The notes: generated from the letters alone by a model not told the origin. A stretch of DNA of 64,000 nt from Clostridiaceae bacterium Marseille-Q4145 (GCA_018223365.1 JAGTTP010000001.1:1427808-1491807), one strand, 5' to 3'. Shown: positions 8,252-16,536, counted from the first letter of the stretch. Translations and numbers: made by a program.

Positions 8252-9493
8252 ATGGCTAAGAAAAAACAAAGCGTTCCAGAGTACGGAACGGTTACAAGAA
8301 AAGGAACACTGTATTACAGAACCAGAATTACAGATGCCGATGGAAAGCAGGTCAGCTTATATGCGACCACCTGTGAAGAATTATATGAAAAGCAGTTGGA
8401 GGCCCGGAGACAGGTGGAGGAGATCATCTTTCACCGAAAGCATCCAACGGTTGCCGAGTATTGTGAGAAATGGCTGCTGATGCAGTCAGCAAAAGTGTCT
8501 ACGGCTACTATAAAAGGATACAGACAGAATATGAAGAATTATGTCATCAACTCTCTGGGAGATATGTATATGGAGGAAGTGACTGCGGATGATATTCGTC
8601 TGGCGCTTGTTCCGCTGTCTCAAAAATCGAAAGGACTGTATGATACGGTAAATATGCTGATTAAGTGTGTGTTTTATTCGGCAGAGCGCAGTCAGCTGAT
8701 AACCGATAATCCGTGTGTAGGAATTTCAGCAAAGGGCGGAAAAGCATCGAAAAAGAAAGACGCCTTAACAGATCAACAGGTTGCAATTCTGCTGGATACG
8801 GTGAAAGAGCTTCCGCCATATCTTTTTATTATGATTGGTTTGTATTCCGGCTTGCGTCGGGAAGAAATTCTTGCATTGCAATGGGACTGTGTATTCATAG
8901 ATGAATCCACCCCATATATTTCTGTGAGACGTGCATGGCGTGCAGAGCATAACAGGCCGGTGATTTCTACCGTCCTAAAGACAAAAGCAGCAAAAAGGGA
9001 TATTCCCATTCCGAAGTGTCTGGTGGACTGTCTGCGGGAAGCAAAAGCAAATTCCATATCGGAGTATGTGATTGCCGACAGCGAGGGACAGCCGCTTTCC
9101 TATTCTCAGTTTACAAGAGTTTGGCAGTATGTAGTTGTTCGTTCTGCAAAAGAGAGAGCCTACTATAAATATGTGAATGGACAGAGCATTAAATATACCG
9201 TCAAGCCGACATTAGGAACAACGCAGAGGAACAATCCCAAGATTCGCTATACCCTGAATTTCGATGTAACACCGCACTTGTTGCGGCATACCTACATCAC
9301 GAATCTGCTCTATGCGGGCGTTGACCCTAAGACAGTTCAGTATTTGGCAGGGCATGAGAATAGTAAGACAACTATGGACATTTACGCGAGGGTCAAGTAT
9401 AATAAACCAGAGGAACTTTTCGAGGTAGTGAATGATGCTTTGAACCAGGAGAATTTCGATGAAAAATCACCGATTTCTATGGTTAAGGAATAG
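8252..9493 (+). CDS. int: Tyrosine recombinase/integrase, second of two
   Basis: An integrase of 413 aa, colinear with the preceding one over its whole length and clearly related (by eye well over half the residues agree). The arm-binding, core-binding and catalytic domains are complete: GLRREEIL, PHLLRHTYIT, AGHENS and MDIYARV carry the R-HxxR-H-Y set. The N-terminal arm-binding segment (residues 1-50) and C-terminal tail differ more than the core, so DNA specificity may differ. It starts at ATG 8252 after AGGAAAGGAAG. It is followed by a terminator and by the tandem repeats at 9745-9817 that could be its arm-type sites. Confidence 0.92.
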   Translation: MAKKKQSVPEYGTVTRKGTLYYRTRITDADGKQVSLYATTCEELYEKQLEARRQVEEIIFHRKHPTVAEYCEKWLLMQSAKVSTATIKGYRQNMKNYVINSLGDMYMEEVTADDIRLALVPLSQKSKGLYDTVNMLIKCVFYSAERSQLITDNPCVGISAKGGKASKKKDALTDQQVAILLDTVKELPPYLFIMIGLYSGLRREEILALQWDCVFIDESTPYISVRRAWRAEHNRPVISTVLKTKAAKRDIPIPKCLVDCLREAKANSISEYVIADSEGQPLSYSQFTRVWQYVVVRSAKERAYYKYVNGQSIKYTVKPTLGTTQRNNPKIRYTLNFDVTPHLLRHTYITNLLYAGVDPKTVQYLAGHENSKTTMDIYARVKYNKPEELFEVVNDALNQENFDEKSPISMVKE

Positions 9494-9641
9494 GACAACC
9501 GACAACAGAAAATGCGAAAAAGCCCGTAATATCAAGGAAAAACGCACCATAGAGATGTTTAGTATGGTCTCAAAGCAGCTCGTCGCGCTCCGCAGTTCAG
9601 CAAGCGATAATCGACTGCTCAGACTATATCAAAATGGTTCA

Positions 9642-9675
9642 AAAAGCCCGGAAAATCAAGGTTTTCCGGGCTTTT
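9642..9675 (+). terminator. Strong terminator after integrases
   Basis: A perfect 14-bp stem (9642-9655 with 9662-9675), six-base loop, GC-rich core flanked by A-tract and T-tract. It can act on both strands. Confidence 0.9.
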
Positions 9676-9744
9676 GCTATATCTAAACGGGCTGATATGG
9701 TTTGACCAAATTTGGCAAAACGAGAGCCGATTTCATCCAATTTT

Positions 9745-9830
9745 TAGTGGTCCGCAAGTGGTTAACTGGCTAAAAAGAGGGCAAAAAGAGGGGGAAGTGG
9801 TTCCCAAAGTGGTTAACCGAGAGCCGATTT
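9745..9830 (+). repeat. Tandem AAGTGGTTAAC-type repeats, candidate integrase arm sites
   Basis: Four related 11-mers occur as two tandem pairs: TAGTGGTCCGC (9745) next to AAGTGGTTAAC (9756), and AAGTGGTTCCC (9795) next to AAGTGGTTAAC (9807). Outside them a 13-bp direct repeat CGAGAGCCGATTT occurs at 9721-9733 and 9818-9830. The grouping of short direct repeats near an integrase end resembles the DR2 arm-type sites of Tn916-family elements (comparison from memory of the family, not aligned). Confidence 0.55.
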
Positions 9831-9926
9831 TTGGGGTGCTTTTCAGCCCTCCTTCCCCTCGTTTTTTGGCTGTGGCAGTTTGGCATAGTTTGAGCTAATT
9901 TGAATAATTGAATATGAATTTGATGT

Positions 9927-9957
9927 AGCACACAGTATAAATGCTGGGTGCTTTTTT
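9927..9957 (+). terminator. Terminator upstream of par genes
   Basis: AGCACACAG (9927-9935) pairs with CTGGGTGCT (9944-9952) with one mismatch, followed by six Ts. Confidence 0.75.
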
Positions 9958-9990
9958 CATTTCAGGAACTCGTATTCCGGCGATAGAAAG

Positions 9991-10030
9991 AGCCGTCACT
10001 TCACTGTTAATTTTGAAGTGGCGGCTTTTT
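9991..10030 (+). terminator. Terminator/attenuator just before parA
   Basis: A 12-bp stem with one wobble (9991-10002 with 10015-10026) followed by a T-run ends 45 bases before the parA start. It would insulate parA from upstream transcription or serve as an attenuator. Confidence 0.75.
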
Positions 10031-10074
10031 CTATTTCCAGAAACAACAGCAACAATCAGAAATGAGGTGAAGTC

Positions 10075-10896
10075 ATGAACACACAAATCATCGCCATCGC
10101 TAACCAGAAAGGCGGCGTTGGCAAAACAACAACCTGTGCGAACTTGGGAATAGGTCTGGCACAGGCCGGAAAGAAAGTGCTTCTGATCGACGGGGACCCG
10201 CAAGGAAGCCTGACAATCAGCTTGGGAAATCCGCAACCAGACAAGTTGCCATTTACACTGTCGGATGCAATGGGCAAAATTCTGATGGATCAGCCTATAC
10301 GCCCCGGAGAAGGTATTCTGCATCATGCAGAAGGCGTTGACCTGATGCCTGCGGATATTCAGCTTTCCGGTATGGAGGTTTCTTTGGTAAACGCCATGAG
10401 CCGTGAAACGATTTTACGGCAATATCTGGACACACTGAAGGGACAATATTCCCATATCCTCATCGACTGCCAGCCCTCCCTTGGTATGCTCACAGTTAAT
10501 GCGCTGGCGGCTGCGAACAGGATCATAATTCCCGTTCAGGCAGAGTATCTGCCCGCCAAAGGACTGGAACAGCTTTTATCTACGGTCAGCAAGGTAAAAC
10601 GGCAGATCAATCCAAAGCTCCAGATTGACGGTATCCTGCTGACGATGGTGGATAACCGCACTAACTTTGCCAAAGAGATTGCTGCTTTGCTGCGGGACAC
10701 CTATGGAAGTAAAATCAAAGTCTTTGGAACGGAAATCCCCCATTCTGTCCGGGCAAAGGAAATTAGCGCAGAGGGAAAAAGTATTTTCGCCCATGACCCT
10801 GGCGGCAAGGTGGCAGAGGGGTATCGAAATCTGACGAAGGAGGTGTTGAAACTTGAAAAGCAGCGCGAAAAAAGTAGAGCTGGCATCGGTAGATGA
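10075..10896 (+). CDS. parA: ParA-type partition ATPase
   Basis: A 273-aa cytoplasmic P-loop ATPase with the deviant Walker A motif NQKGGVGKTT (residues 10-19), Walker A' LIDGDPQGS and Walker B HILIDCQPS. It pairs with ParB and a centromere-like site to keep an excised, circular or replicating element in the cell. The ATG at 10075 follows GAGGTGA. It overlaps parB by 44 bases, implying coupled translation. In conjugative elements of this family it marks the start of the replication/transfer region. Confidence 0.93.
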   Translation: MNTQIIAIANQKGGVGKTTTCANLGIGLAQAGKKVLLIDGDPQGSLTISLGNPQPDKLPFTLSDAMGKILMDQPIRPGEGILHHAEGVDLMPADIQLSGMEVSLVNAMSRETILRQYLDTLKGQYSHILIDCQPSLGMLTVNALAAANRIIIPVQAEYLPAKGLEQLLSTVSKVKRQINPKLQIDGILLTMVDNRTNFAKEIAALLRDTYGSKIKVFGTEIPHSVRAKEISAEGKSIFAHDPGGKVAEGYRNLTKEVLKLEKQREKSRAGIGR

Positions 10897-11779
10897 TCTG
10901 TTTTCTACGGAGGAGAGCCGTGCCGATGCTCAGAGAGAAAAAGTAGTAGAAATCCCGCTGTCGGAACTGCACCCGTTCAAAGGGCATCCATTCAAAGTCA
11001 AGGATGACGAAGCCATGATGGAGACCGCAGACAGTATCAAGCAGTATGGCGTTCTGGTTCCGGCGATTGCTCGACCGGACCCGGAGGGCGGTTATGAGCT
11101 GGTAGCCGGACACAGGCGGCACAGAGCCAGTGAGCTGGCAGAAAAGGAGACCATGCCGGTCATTGTTCGGGATTTGGATGATGATGCCGCCACGATCATT
11201 ATGGTTGACAGCAACCTGCAACGAGAAAGTCTGCTCCCCAGTGAAAGAGCATTTGCCTACAAGATGAAGCTGGATGCCATGAAACATCAGGGAGAGCGAG
11301 TTGATTTAACTTCGTCCCAAGTTGGGACGAAGTTGAGAGCCGATGAAATATTGGCTCAGCAGGCTGGTTCAAGCAGAAATCAAGTTCAGCGCTATATCCG
11401 TCTGACAGAGCTGATTCCTGAATTGATGGATATGGTGGATGAAAAGAAGATTGCCCTGAACCCTGCCTATGAGCTGTCCTTTCTCAAAAAGGAGGAACAG
11501 GTAGACCTGTTGGACGCGATGGACAGCGAACAGGCTACCCCTTCTCTTTCTCAAGCCCAGCGGCTCAAAAAATACAGTCAGGAGGGGCATCTGACCCTCG
11601 ATATGATGCGTGTCATCATGGGTGAGGAAAAGAAAAGCGATCTGGACCGAGTGACATTTACCTCTGACACCTTGCGAAAGTATTTCCCTAAAAGCTATAC
11701 GCCCCAGCGGATGCAGGAAACCATCATCAAGCTGCTGGAGGCATGGCAGAAAAAGCGTCAGAGAGACCAGGAACGATGA
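10853..11779 (+). CDS. parB: ParB-like partition protein
   Basis: A 308-aa protein. The ParB/Srx N-terminal nuclease-like domain is at about residues 35-125 (VAGHRRHRASE and NLQRESLLPSERA are the signature boxes), followed by a helix-turn-helix segment (about 150-190; QQAGSSRNQVQRYIRL). A basic coiled tail ends QKKRQRDQER. The start is TTG at 10853, 9 bases after GGAGGTG; no ATG is suitably placed. It probably binds parS-like sites on the element, none of which I could recognise, and stimulates ParA. Confidence 0.9.
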   Translation: MKSSAKKVELASVDDLFSTEESRADAQREKVVEIPLSELHPFKGHPFKVKDDEAMMETADSIKQYGVLVPAIARPDPEGGYELVAGHRRHRASELAEKETMPVIVRDLDDDAATIIMVDSNLQRESLLPSERAFAYKMKLDAMKHQGERVDLTSSQVGTKLRADEILAQQAGSSRNQVQRYIRLTELIPELMDMVDEKKIALNPAYELSFLKKEEQVDLLDAMDSEQATPSLSQAQRLKKYSQEGHLTLDMMRVIMGEEKKSDLDRVTFTSDTLRKYFPKSYTPQRMQETIIKLLEAWQKKRQRDQER

Positions 11780-11791
11780 AAGGAGCCGCCT

Positions 11792-12067
11792 ATGATGGAT
11801 ATTTCAGCCCGTGAGCTGAAAGGACACAACATTCTCGCCGTAGAGAGGTTTTGGGATAACACACGCTGGATGATTGAGTTTTCCGTCCTGCGTCCCAGCA
11901 CAGCTTACGGCAGCCCCGGAGAGGAAATGCGGCTGTTTTTGACCGAGGATGGGTATCAGGCTGCCCTGCAAAGCCAGCAGCGCCGGGAGATCAAGATCAA
12001 GCGTTATGCTCGTGTGATTGAGGGACATATCCTCGATTTCAAACCGGGAAAACGCCGCCGCTCATAA
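11792..12067 (+). CDS. Small conserved element protein, paralogue of the one at 13258
   Basis: A 91-aa protein of unknown function, 12 bases after parB and in the same operon (AAAGGAG precedes ATG 11792). The C-terminal half reads RLFLTEDGYQAALQSQ then IKIKRYARVIEGHIL, matching RLFLSDTGYEKALDSQ and IKILSHAKVRQGNLH in the protein at 13258, so the two are homologues. No catalytic or metal-binding pattern is visible and it should be cytoplasmic. Such proteins recur in par/rep regions of Firmicute elements; a DNA-binding or regulatory role is only a guess. Confidence 0.7.
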   Translation: MMDISARELKGHNILAVERFWDNTRWMIEFSVLRPSTAYGSPGEEMRLFLTEDGYQAALQSQQRREIKIKRYARVIEGHILDFKPGKRRRS

Positions 12068-12096
12068 ACTCATACAACGAAAGGAAAGGAATGACT

Positions 12097-12282
12097 ATGT
12101 GTACGGTAAAGGAAATTCAAGAAGCAATCCGGGAAGATTGCAAATCTCAGCATGACATGGAATCAACGGATATTGACCGAGTGATGCAAACACTTCCTTT
12201 CGCCCAGGAGGAGCCATTTACAGAGGCGCGTCCTCGAAAGCCGCTGTTTTGGTTCTATGCAAGAAAATTTGAAAAGTGTTGA
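12097..12282 (+). CDS. Small hypothetical protein of the par/rep region
   Basis: A 61-aa acidic-to-basic protein without known motifs. ATG 12097 is preferred to ATG 12091 because the ribosome site AAGGA (12086-12090) directly abuts the latter. It follows the 11792 gene by 29 bases and is the last gene before a strong terminator (12285-12320), so parA, parB and two small genes form one operon. The function is unknown. Confidence 0.5.
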   Translation: MCTVKEIQEAIREDCKSQHDMESTDIDRVMQTLPFAQEEPFTEARPRKPLFWFYARKFEKC

Positions 12283-12284
12283 AC

Positions 12285-12320
12285 ACCGCAATTCTTTGGA
12301 ATGAGGATTGCGGTTTTTTT
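12285..12320 (+). terminator. Terminator of the par operon
   Basis: ACCGCAAT (12285-12292) pairs with ATTGCGGT (12307-12314), followed by a seven-T run. It separates the par operon from the RepA-like gene. Confidence 0.9.
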
Positions 12321-12349
12321 GTACCCAAAATTCGGAAGGAGTGAGGTCG

Positions 12350-13210
12350 ATGGCCGTTTTTCGCATTGAACGGACCCGTGATTATACCGTGATGAGCAAT
12401 CATCATTTACGAAATGCAAACCTGTCGTTAAAAGCCAAGGGACTGCTTTCCATGATGTTATCTTTGCCAGAGGACTGGAATTACACCACCCGTGGTCTTG
12501 CAAAGATCTGTAAGGAGGGCGTGGATGCCATAGGCGCTGCGTTGCGGGAATTGGAGGCTGCCGGTTACATTGTGCGGCACAAGCTGCGTGACCGGCAGGG
12601 ACGCATCAGCGATACAGAGTATGTCATATACGAGCAGCCACAGCTTAGAAAACCGGATACGGATTCACCAGATACGGAAAATCCGTATATGGATAAACCG
12701 GATACGGAAAAGCCCGCAGAATTAAATATAGAGAAATCAAATACTCAAAAACAAAATATTTATGGATCAAGTACCGATTCCATTCCCTTCCGGGATTGTG
12801 CGGCAGATTGTCTGCCGGAACGGAAAGGAAGGGATGCGATGTCACTCACAGAGATAGAGAGTTATCGGGAATTGATTCAGGAGAATATCGGGTATGAATA
12901 CCTGTGTCAGCAGTATGAAACTTATCGGGAGGATTTGGATGAGATTGTGGAGCTAATCGTGGAAACGGTCTGTGCAAAGCGAAAGACCACCCGTATTGCA
13001 GGAAGTGATTTTCCGCATGAAATCGTTCGTTCCAGATTCTTGAAGCTGGATAACTCGCACATTGAGTTTGTCATGGACTGTTTACAGAAGAACACCACGG
13101 AAATTCGTAACATGAAGCAGTATCTTCTGACCGTTCTGTTCAATGCACCGACCACGATAAGCAATCATTACACCTCACAAGTAAATCACGATCTGTATGG
13201 CGGCTGGTAA
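12350..13210 (+). CDS. RepA/replication-initiator-like protein with N-terminal winged helix
   Basis: A 286-aa cytoplasmic protein. The N-terminal 90 residues form a winged helix typical of RepA N-domain and DnaD-like initiators (KAKGLLSMMLSLPEDWNYTTRGLAKICKEG). An acidic repeat-like linker contains PDTDSPDTENPYMDKPDTEKP-type units, and the C-terminal 120 residues (DUF6017-like) are helical. Proteins of this layout are widespread in Tn1549/CTn elements and are thought to aid autonomous replication of the circular form. The start at 12350 follows GGAGTGAGG; an upstream frame extension runs through the terminator. It lies downstream of parAB and before the deletion scar. Confidence 0.8.
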   Translation: MAVFRIERTRDYTVMSNHHLRNANLSLKAKGLLSMMLSLPEDWNYTTRGLAKICKEGVDAIGAALRELEAAGYIVRHKLRDRQGRISDTEYVIYEQPQLRKPDTDSPDTENPYMDKPDTEKPAELNIEKSNTQKQNIYGSSTDSIPFRDCAADCLPERKGRDAMSLTEIESYRELIQENIGYEYLCQQYETYREDLDEIVELIVETVCAKRKTTRIAGSDFPHEIVRSRFLKLDNSHIEFVMDCLQKNTTEIRNMKQYLLTVLFNAPTTISNHYTSQVNHDLYGGW

Positions 13211-13257
13211 ATGGTCGCTTTTTTATTGCCCGGAACTGCCGGGAGAAAGGAGCAAGC

Positions 13258-13572
13258 ATGATGTCTGAGGGAAAGACCATAGGGCAGCTGATGGAAGAAA
13301 TGCGGGCAAAGGCAGGAGCGCAGAATTATCACGGTCATGGATATATGGACCTCCAGCGTTTTGCGGAGGACACCCGGCACATGATTATTTTTGATGTGCT
13401 GACGAACGATTCCCCTGTTGGCTGGAAAGGCGAACGAACCCGCCTGTTCCTGTCGGATACCGGTTATGAAAAAGCACTGGATAGTCAGGAAAAGGGGCAG
13501 ATTAAGATTTTGAGCCACGCAAAGGTACGTCAGGGCAATCTGCACTATGACCGTTCTGACCAGTTACGTTAA
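13258..13572 (+). CDS. Small conserved element protein, paralogue of the one at 11792
   Basis: A 104-aa cytoplasmic protein homologous in its C-terminal two thirds to the 91-aa protein at 11792 (shared RLFLs..GY..AL.SQ and IKI...A.V..G). The N-terminal extension (TIGQLMEEMRAKAG) is unique. It starts at ATG 13258 after AAAGGAG. Its stop is followed in the same frame, after two codons, by a remnant of PrgI, so the gene borders the internal deletion of the element and its last residues may derive from the junction. The function is unknown. Confidence 0.7.
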   Translation: MMSEGKTIGQLMEEMRAKAGAQNYHGHGYMDLQRFAEDTRHMIIFDVLTNDSPVGWKGERTRLFLSDTGYEKALDSQEKGQIKILSHAKVRQGNLHYDRSDQLR

Positions 13573-13797
13573 AAGATCGTGGGCAACATTCTCAAAGTAG
13601 CTGTGATCCGTCCCAAGCAGCGTCCCTACCAGACCAACAACTTTTATGCCGTATTAAAGCGGCAGGAAATGCTCGATAAGGAGGTGTATGACATTGTTCA
13701 CCGCAATAAAAAAATGGCTGCATCGGATGTTCGGAAAAACCGAGGAAAAAACTGTGCAGCCGGTAAAGACAAAGAAAAAACTGTCCCGCGCCGATAA
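13573..13797 (+). pseudogene. PrgI C-terminal remnant at a deletion scar
   Basis: Immediately after the TAA at 13570-13572 the same frame reads KIVGNILKVAVIRPKQRPYQ and continues TNNFYAVLKRQEMLDKEV, the usual ending of PrgI-family proteins of conjugative elements (family knowledge). The N-terminal two membrane helices and the gene start are missing. The frame runs on to 13797, over the first 110 bases of virB4; whether any of it is translated (GTG 13579) is doubtful. PrgI normally lies directly before virB4, so position supports the call. It marks the right side of a deletion that removed relaxase, coupling protein and VirB6-like genes. Confidence 0.7.
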
Positions 13798-16156
13798 GAA
13801 GCAGATCGAAGCGGCCATTGCCCGCGCTAACCGCACGGACAAAAAAGGAAAATCTGCGCAGGACAGTATCCCTTATGAACGAATGTGGCCTGATGGAATC
13901 TGCCGCATATCGGACAGCCACTACACAAAGACCATCCAGTTTCAGGACATCAACTATCAGCTCTCCCAAAACGAAGATAAGACGGCAATCTTTGATGGTT
14001 GGTGTGATTTCCTCAATTATTTTGACAGCTCGATTCATTTCCAGCTGTCTTTTTTGAACCTTGCGGCATCGGAGGAGACCTTTGCTAACTCCATTTCCAT
14101 CCCGCCCCAGAGGGACGCCTTTGACAGTATCCGCGAGGAATACACCACAATGCTGCAAAATCAGCTGGCCAGAGGTAACAACGGTCTCATCAAGACCAAA
14201 TATCTGACCTTTGGTATCGACGCGGACAGCATCAAAGCCGCCAAGCCCCGTCTGGAGCGTATTGAGACAGATATACTTAATAACTTCAAGCGTCTTGGTG
14301 TAGCTGCCAGAACGCTGGACGGTAAAGAAAGGCTTTTTCAGCTTCATGCGGTATTCCACATGGATGAACAACTCCCGTTTCAGTTTGAATGGGACTGGCT
14401 GGCTCCTTCCGGTCTATCCACAAAGGATTTTATTGCACCAAGCTCCTTTGAGTTTCGCACCGGCAAGCAGTTCCGTATGGGCAAGAAATACGGGGCTGTT
14501 TCTTTTTTGCAGATTCTCGCACCGGAGCTGAACGACCGTCTGTTGGCTGATTTTCTGGATATGGAAAGTTCGCTCATTGTGAGTATGCACATTCAGTCGG
14601 TGGATCAGGTGAAAGCCATCAAAACGGTAAAGCGAAAGATTACCGACCTGGACCGCAGCAAGATCGAGGAACAGAAAAAAGCAGTCCGTGCCGGATACGA
14701 CATGGACATCATTCCATCTGACCTTGCTACTTACGGCAGTGAAGCGAAAAAACTCTTGCAGGATTTGCAGAGCCGCAACGAGAGGATGTTCCTTTTGACC
14801 TTTCTGGTGCTGAACACAGCGGACAATCCCCGTCAGCTTGGCAACAACATCTTTCAGGCAGGCTCTATTGCCCAGAAGTATAACTGTCAGTTGACCAGGC
14901 TGGACTTCCAGCAGGAAGAAGGGCTGATGAGCTGTCTGCCTCTGGGTCTCAATCAGATTGAGATCCAGCGAGGACTGACCACCAGTTCCACAGCTATCTT
15001 TGTGCCCTTCACTACGCAGGAACTGTTCCAGAACGGGAAAGAAGCTCTGTACTACGGCATCAATGCTCTGTCCAACAACCTCATCATGGTGGACAGAAAG
15101 CTGCTGAAAAACCCCAACGGCCTGATTCTGGGTACGCCGGGTTCCGGTAAGTCCTTCAGCGCAAAACGAGAAATTGCCAACTGTTTTTTGCTTACCAGTG
15201 ATGATGTCATTATCTGTGACCCGGAAGCGGAGTACGCACCTCTTGTTGAGCGTCTGCATGGGCAGGTCATCAAGATCTCACCTACTTCAACCAACTATAT
15301 CAATCCGATGGATCTGAATCTGGACTATTCGGATGATGAAAGCCCGCTGTCACTCAAGTCTGACTTTATCCTCAGCTTGTGTGAGCTGATCGTGGGCGGT
15401 AAGGAGGGCTTGCAGCCGGTGCAGAAAACCATTATTGACCGTTGTGTACGGTTGGTTTACAACGAATATCTCAATGACCCGAAGCCGGAGAATATGCCGA
15501 TTTTGGAGGACCTTTATAACTTGCTGCGGGAGCAGGAAGAAAAAGAAGCTCAGTACATTGCAACGGCATTGGAAATCTATGTAACGGGTTCTTTGAATGT
15601 GTTCAATCATCAGAGCAATGTGGACATTGATAACCGGATTGTCTGCTATGACATCAAGGAACTGGGCAAGCAGCTCAAGAAAATCGGTATGCTGGTGGTA
15701 CAGGATCAGGTGTGGAACCGCGTTACCATCAACCGTGCCGCTCACAAGTCTACCCGCTACTACATCGACGAGATGCACCTGCTTTTGAAGGAGGAGCAGA
15801 CCGCCGCCTATACGGTGGAAATCTGGAAGCGATTCAGAAAATGGGGCGGTATTCCGACAGGTATCACCCAGAATGTCAAAGACCTTTTGAGCAGCCGCGA
15901 GGTGGAAAATATCTTTGAAAATTCCGACTTCGTGTATATGCTCAACCAGGCAGGCGGAGACCGTCAGATCCTCGCCAAGCAGCTGGGTATTTCCACACGC
16001 CAATTATCTTATGTGACCCACTCCGGTGAGGGCGAGGGCCTGCTGTTTTATGGCTCCACAATTCTGCCTTTCGTGGACCACTTCCCGAAGAATACCGAGC
16101 TGTACCGCATTATGACCACCAAACCCCAGGAACTGAAAAAGAAGGAGGATGAATGA
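13688..16156 (+). CDS. virB4: VirB4-like conjugative transfer ATPase
   Basis: An 822-aa ATPase at the inner face of the conjugation channel. The N-terminal domain (about 60-430) is TraC/VirB4-like; the C-terminal RecA-like domain has Walker A GTPGSGKSFSAK near residue 481, Walker B RYYIDEMHLLL near 690, and the TGITQNVKDLL segment seen in VirB4 relatives. The length is normal and no frameshift is seen, so it appears intact even though its partners PrgI, VirB6-like and VirD4/TcpA are missing. ATG 13688 follows AAGGAGGT closely. It overlaps the next gene by four bases. Confidence 0.93.
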   Translation: MTLFTAIKKWLHRMFGKTEEKTVQPVKTKKKLSRADKKQIEAAIARANRTDKKGKSAQDSIPYERMWPDGICRISDSHYTKTIQFQDINYQLSQNEDKTAIFDGWCDFLNYFDSSIHFQLSFLNLAASEETFANSISIPPQRDAFDSIREEYTTMLQNQLARGNNGLIKTKYLTFGIDADSIKAAKPRLERIETDILNNFKRLGVAARTLDGKERLFQLHAVFHMDEQLPFQFEWDWLAPSGLSTKDFIAPSSFEFRTGKQFRMGKKYGAVSFLQILAPELNDRLLADFLDMESSLIVSMHIQSVDQVKAIKTVKRKITDLDRSKIEEQKKAVRAGYDMDIIPSDLATYGSEAKKLLQDLQSRNERMFLLTFLVLNTADNPRQLGNNIFQAGSIAQKYNCQLTRLDFQQEEGLMSCLPLGLNQIEIQRGLTTSSTAIFVPFTTQELFQNGKEALYYGINALSNNLIMVDRKLLKNPNGLILGTPGSGKSFSAKREIANCFLLTSDDVIICDPEAEYAPLVERLHGQVIKISPTSTNYINPMDLNLDYSDDESPLSLKSDFILSLCELIVGGKEGLQPVQKTIIDRCVRLVYNEYLNDPKPENMPILEDLYNLLREQEEKEAQYIATALEIYVTGSLNVFNHQSNVDIDNRIVCYDIKELGKQLKKIGMLVVQDQVWNRVTINRAAHKSTRYYIDEMHLLLKEEQTAAYTVEIWKRFRKWGGIPTGITQNVKDLLSSREVENIFENSDFVYMLNQAGGDRQILAKQLGISTRQLSYVTHSGEGEGLLFYGSTILPFVDHFPKNTELYRIMTTKPQELKKKEDE

Positions 16157-16536
16157 TGATGAACCCCAACATTTTGAATCAAAACCCGTTGATGTTTTTT
16201 GACAGGGCGGTAAATGCCCAGCGCAGCCAGCTGCTTACGGTCATGGCCGATGCGGTAAGTGAGTGCCGCACGGCGGCAGATCAGGCAGCCGAACTGAATG
16301 AGACCGGTCAGGTGGGGCTGCTCCGTCTGGCAGAGGTCTGGAGCACCATCCGTGCCAAGGAAGGTATGGGTGGTCTGGTTCTGGAAGGAACCGAAGCGAA
16401 AATCCTGTCCGATGTGGTGGCACAGTTTTACGCCTACCTGTCCGGTTGTATGTTCAACGATCCTGTGGGAATGGCCATTTATGCAGAGCTGCACTACATG
16501 ATGTCCTCCCTCATGCTGGGAGAATGGTTTGAATAA
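16153..16536 (+). CDS. Small conserved conjugative-element protein after virB4
   Basis: A 127-aa, largely helical protein without signal peptide or membrane helix (MFFDRAVNAQRSQLLTVMADAV at the N-terminus, YAELHYMMSSLMLGEWFE at the end). It sits between virB4 and the CHAP hydrolase, overlapping both (ATGATGATG across the virB4 stop; 8 bases with the next gene). This slot is commonly filled by a small DUF3851-type protein in CTn elements; the family name is from memory of gene order, the function unknown. Translational coupling suggests a fixed ratio with the channel proteins. Confidence 0.75.
   Translation: MMMNPNILNQNPLMFFDRAVNAQRSQLLTVMADAVSECRTAADQAAELNETGQVGLLRLAEVWSTIRAKEGMGGLVLEGTEAKILSDVVAQFYAYLSGCMFNDPVGMAIYAELHYMMSSLMLGEWFE

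Larger units (their letters stand above)
9494..10074. other. Gene-free junction between integrase end and par end
   Basis: No credible gene is seen. The stretch holds three intrinsic terminators (9642-9675, 9927-9957, 9991-10030) and a set of short tandem repeats (9745-9830). An integrase end followed directly by the ParA end is the order expected at the joint of a circularised element or of two elements in tandem, so an attachment site is expected here; no core can be identified from one copy. Confidence 0.5.

Noticed and set aside
9745..9830. CRISPR-like array
   Set aside because: Repeats are only 11-13 bases, with no regular spacers and no cas genes in the window.
14414..15259. Long minus-strand open frame of 281 codons
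   Set aside because: It lies wholly antisense to the catalytic part of virB4, has no ribosome site, and its composition is a mirror of the sense codons.
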